A stretch of DNA of 64,000 bases, from contig JAHQIW010000156.1 of the NCBI GenBank assembly GCA_019055375.1, positions 1 through 64,000 of the forward strand, given 5' to 3'. Below are positions 62,222 through 64,000 of the stretch, piece after piece. This DNA is from Parelaphostrongylus tenuis (lineage: Eukaryota > Nematoda > Chromadorea > Rhabditida > Metastrongylidae). Each line of letters starts with the position of its first letter. The stretch's first letter is position 1. A program made the translations under genes and the position numbers. The notes under the pieces are model-generated. The model searched no databases and had not been told where the DNA came from. It worked only from the letters and a program-made list of their open reading frames with translations.

Positions 62222-63501
62222 GATCTTTTCTGTAATCTTACAGCATTCGTAATTTCCTTGGCGACGCTTGGTCAGAAGTAGGAGTCGCGATTCATTCGCG
62301 ATAATGCTACTGTCAAATGTATTTATTCTGACTATTTGAACGTATAAGTCAAAATCAATACCAAATTAGGCTTTGCTCTCGGGAGGCATGAACATTGTCA
62401 TCGGTTTCTCTGAACACCACCAAACACCCACAGCTGGGGAAGGAAACGGCCGACGTGGTTCTTGCGCCGAGAGAACAAGAGTAACAAGATGCTGCTATTG
62501 GATTTGATTGACAGAATCCGAGACGAAGAAACCGTCTTCGCTTTCTTGCAGAGCTATGAAGTGTTACATAACTCGAGAATTTGCGCCACAAGATGAAGGC
62601 AAGCTTCGTAGAGAATCCTCGTTGGCTATGCAGCGAGGCCAAAAGTCGTACGAACAAGGGACTCCCGTTGGTACATTCTTTCAGAACTCTAACATGAAGT
62701 TCCACGTAGCGGTCACTTTCCTCAATTTGTGGGCATACGAGAAAACTGCCGTACAGTTTTGCCACACCTCACTGGGCATCGCCTCACAGACCGTGGTCGA
62801 TTGGTCCAACTTCATGAGAAGCATTTGCACGGATAGCGTCATCAAGCACAGATCGGTCGTCGTCGGTGGCGAAGAGTTGACTGTGGAAGTTGACGAGTCC
62901 TTGTTCTCTAGGCACAAAAAAAAAACCACGTCGGCCGTGTCCTTCCCCAGCAATGGGTGTTTGGTGGAGTGCGCAGAGAAACCGGAGAAGTGTTCTTGTA
63001 AAAAGTTCCTGATCGTACGGCTCAAACGCTTTCTAAATGTCATCAATCGCCGCACTGCCCCCGGAACGACCATCATATCGGACAATTGGAAGGCGTACAA
63101 TCTAATTCAGAACCAGGAGGACAAGAACTATGAGCATTTTCGCATCAACCATCGCTACAACTTCGTCGACCAAGAGACCGGTGCCCTTACTCAGACGATC
63201 GAAACCACATGGAATCAAGCCAAACAACTCAACAAGCGGCAGTGTGGGACGAGCCGCACTCTCCTCGACACCTACGTGGAAGAATTTGCTAGCGACGCAT
63301 GGTCAGAAGTCGGGGTCGCGATCCATTCCAGGCACTTCTCGAGGACATGGCGATGTTCATGCCGCTGGAGAACAATTACTAATTGATATTAATCTTGACT
63401 TATACGTTTGGATAGTAAGAATGAAGATATTTGACAACAGAATTATCTGATTTTATAGTAAACTATGACGGTTAAAAATGCTGTAGGATTCTAGAAAAGC
63501 T
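62222..63501 (+). mobile_element. Merlin (IS1016/ISXO2-like) DNA transposon, right copy
   Basis: Same insertion, at the same RTE site, as the left copy (415-1691). Inverted ends: outer about 62222-62255 against 63468-63501 (tcttttctgtaatcttacag against the reverse of ctgtaggattctagaaaag); inner about 62300-62355 against 63380-63450. About 45 bp inside the left end resembles the transposase C-terminal coding sequence. The better preserved of the two copies. Confidence 0.88.
62508..63386 (+). CDS. Merlin transposase, mostly open frame with shifted ends
   Basis: A 292-codon frame carrying the DDE/N core of Merlin transposases: VEVDESLF (first Asp near residue 138), IISDNWKAYN (second Asp) and YNFVDQETGAL plus IETTWNQAK (third-site region). 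The true N-terminus seems to lie in another frame from 62489 (MLLLDLIDRIRDEETVFAFL), broken by a shift near 62590. The true C-terminus (DPFQALLEDMAMFMPLENNY) is reached only after restoring one T near 63290, so the printed tail past about residue 262 is out of frame. It acts on the element's inverted ends. Non-functional as it stands. Confidence 0.82.
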   Translation: MTESETKKPSSLSCRAMKCYITREFAPQDEGKLRRESSLAMQRGQKSYEQGTPVGTFFQNSNMKFHVAVTFLNLWAYEKTAVQFCHTSLGIASQTVVDWSNFMRSICTDSVIKHRSVVVGGEELTVEVDESLFSRHKKKTTSAVSFPSNGCLVECAEKPEKCSCKKFLIVRLKRFLNVINRRTAPGTTIISDNWKAYNLIQNQEDKNYEHFRINHRYNFVDQETGALTQTIETTWNQAKQLNKRQCGTSRTLLDTYVEEFASDAWSEVGVAIHSRHFSRTWRCSCRWRTITN

Positions 63502-64000
63502 TCCCCGTTTTCTCGCGTCGTTGCTGATGTTATTGTAAAATGGAGACATTTTGGTCATGAAATCTTTATATAGCTCACGAGGAATCATTATGTACCGAAT
63601 GTGGACTCCTTGGTTATCCTAAGCCTCTATAATCGCTTTTGTTTCCACTGAATCAAAGCTTTCTTCAGATCGATGGAAGTGAGACAGAGCGGTATTCTAT
63701 ACTCTTGTGAAACTTCAATAGTCTTGTAATCATGTGGATGTGGTCTATGGTAGTATATCATTTGTCGGAACCCTGCTTGTTCGCATGGCTGTCCTTCGTC
63801 CAGTGTTCTATCAGTCCTGTATAGGATGACTCGAGTAAAGAGTTTATAGGCAACGGACAGCAAGCAGACTGGGCGACAATTTCCTATGTCGTGAAGGTCT
63901 TCATTTTTGACCAACAATACGCTCTTGCTGATTTTCCATTGATGGGATATTGCATCTTTATAGGTAGCGATTGAAAAAGCCGAGCCAGGGTGTTGATGAG
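63502..64000 (-). mobile_element. RTE-clade LINE fragment, right composite copy, continues past window
   Basis: Counterpart of 1692-2190: reverse transcriptase fingers with NEDLHDIGNCRPVCLL and LDEGQPCEQAGF on the minus strand. Ends at the window edge; by comparison with the left copy about 66 bp more are expected. Confidence 0.85.

Noticed and set aside
1..64000. CRISPR arrays, rRNA genes, bacterial operons or integrated phage
   Set aside because: No regularly spaced repeats, no rRNA-like conserved blocks, and the coding pattern is intron-rich and eukaryotic throughout.

Overview
The window looks like nuclear DNA of a strongylid nematode, most likely hookworm-type. This rests on short exons with GT-AG introns, strong TTTCAG acceptors (two of them sitting at start codons), an RTE-clade LINE, Penelope-like elements with GIY-YIG domains, Merlin and mariner transposons, and very dense tRNA-derived SINEs. 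No prokaryotic, organellar or viral genes were seen. All family assignments come from reading the sequence; no database search was possible.

Host genes. (1) The WASH-complex subunit 4 / SWIP gene (WASHC4) is present in two pieces, both on +. Its C-terminal half occupies 7501-22465 (15 exons, ending at a TAG). Its N-terminal half lies at 55536-59569. An inverted, decayed copy of two of its exons lies at 28183-28664. (2) The ribosome-biogenesis GTPase-like factor TSR1 is scrambled: first exon at 36783-36885 (+), next exons inverted at 38400-37745 (-), C-terminal exons at 40643-41979 (+). (3) A TSSK-like Ser/Thr kinase lies on - at 45152-43734, with an in-frame stop just before the APE motif.

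Mobile DNA. A composite of an RTE LINE (-) interrupted by a Merlin transposon (+) lies at both ends of the window (1-2256 and 61262-64000, about 98-99% alike, offset about 61.81 kb). WASHC4 N-terminal exons precede the right copy and WASHC4 C-terminal exons follow the left copy. The simplest reading is that the window spans one period of a roughly 61.8 kb tandem duplication (real or an assembly false duplication), with the composite inside a WASHC4 intron. A nearly full-length but frameshifted RTE is at 51978-55050 (-), and a 5'-truncated one at 10560-12425 (+). Penelope-like elements are at 26283-27935 and about 32487-36065 (+). A mariner fragment is at 14890-15450 and a mariner-end MITE at 17237-17343. 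Two tRNA-derived SINE families occur many times.

Most unusual signal. Two families of non-coding inverted-repeat elements carry hammerhead self-cleaving ribozyme cores. The best copy, at 12776-12820, has perfectly matched stem I, a CTGATGA core, GAAA, and a GTC cleavage site. These look like retrozyme-like elements or Penelope-derived pseudo-LTRs.
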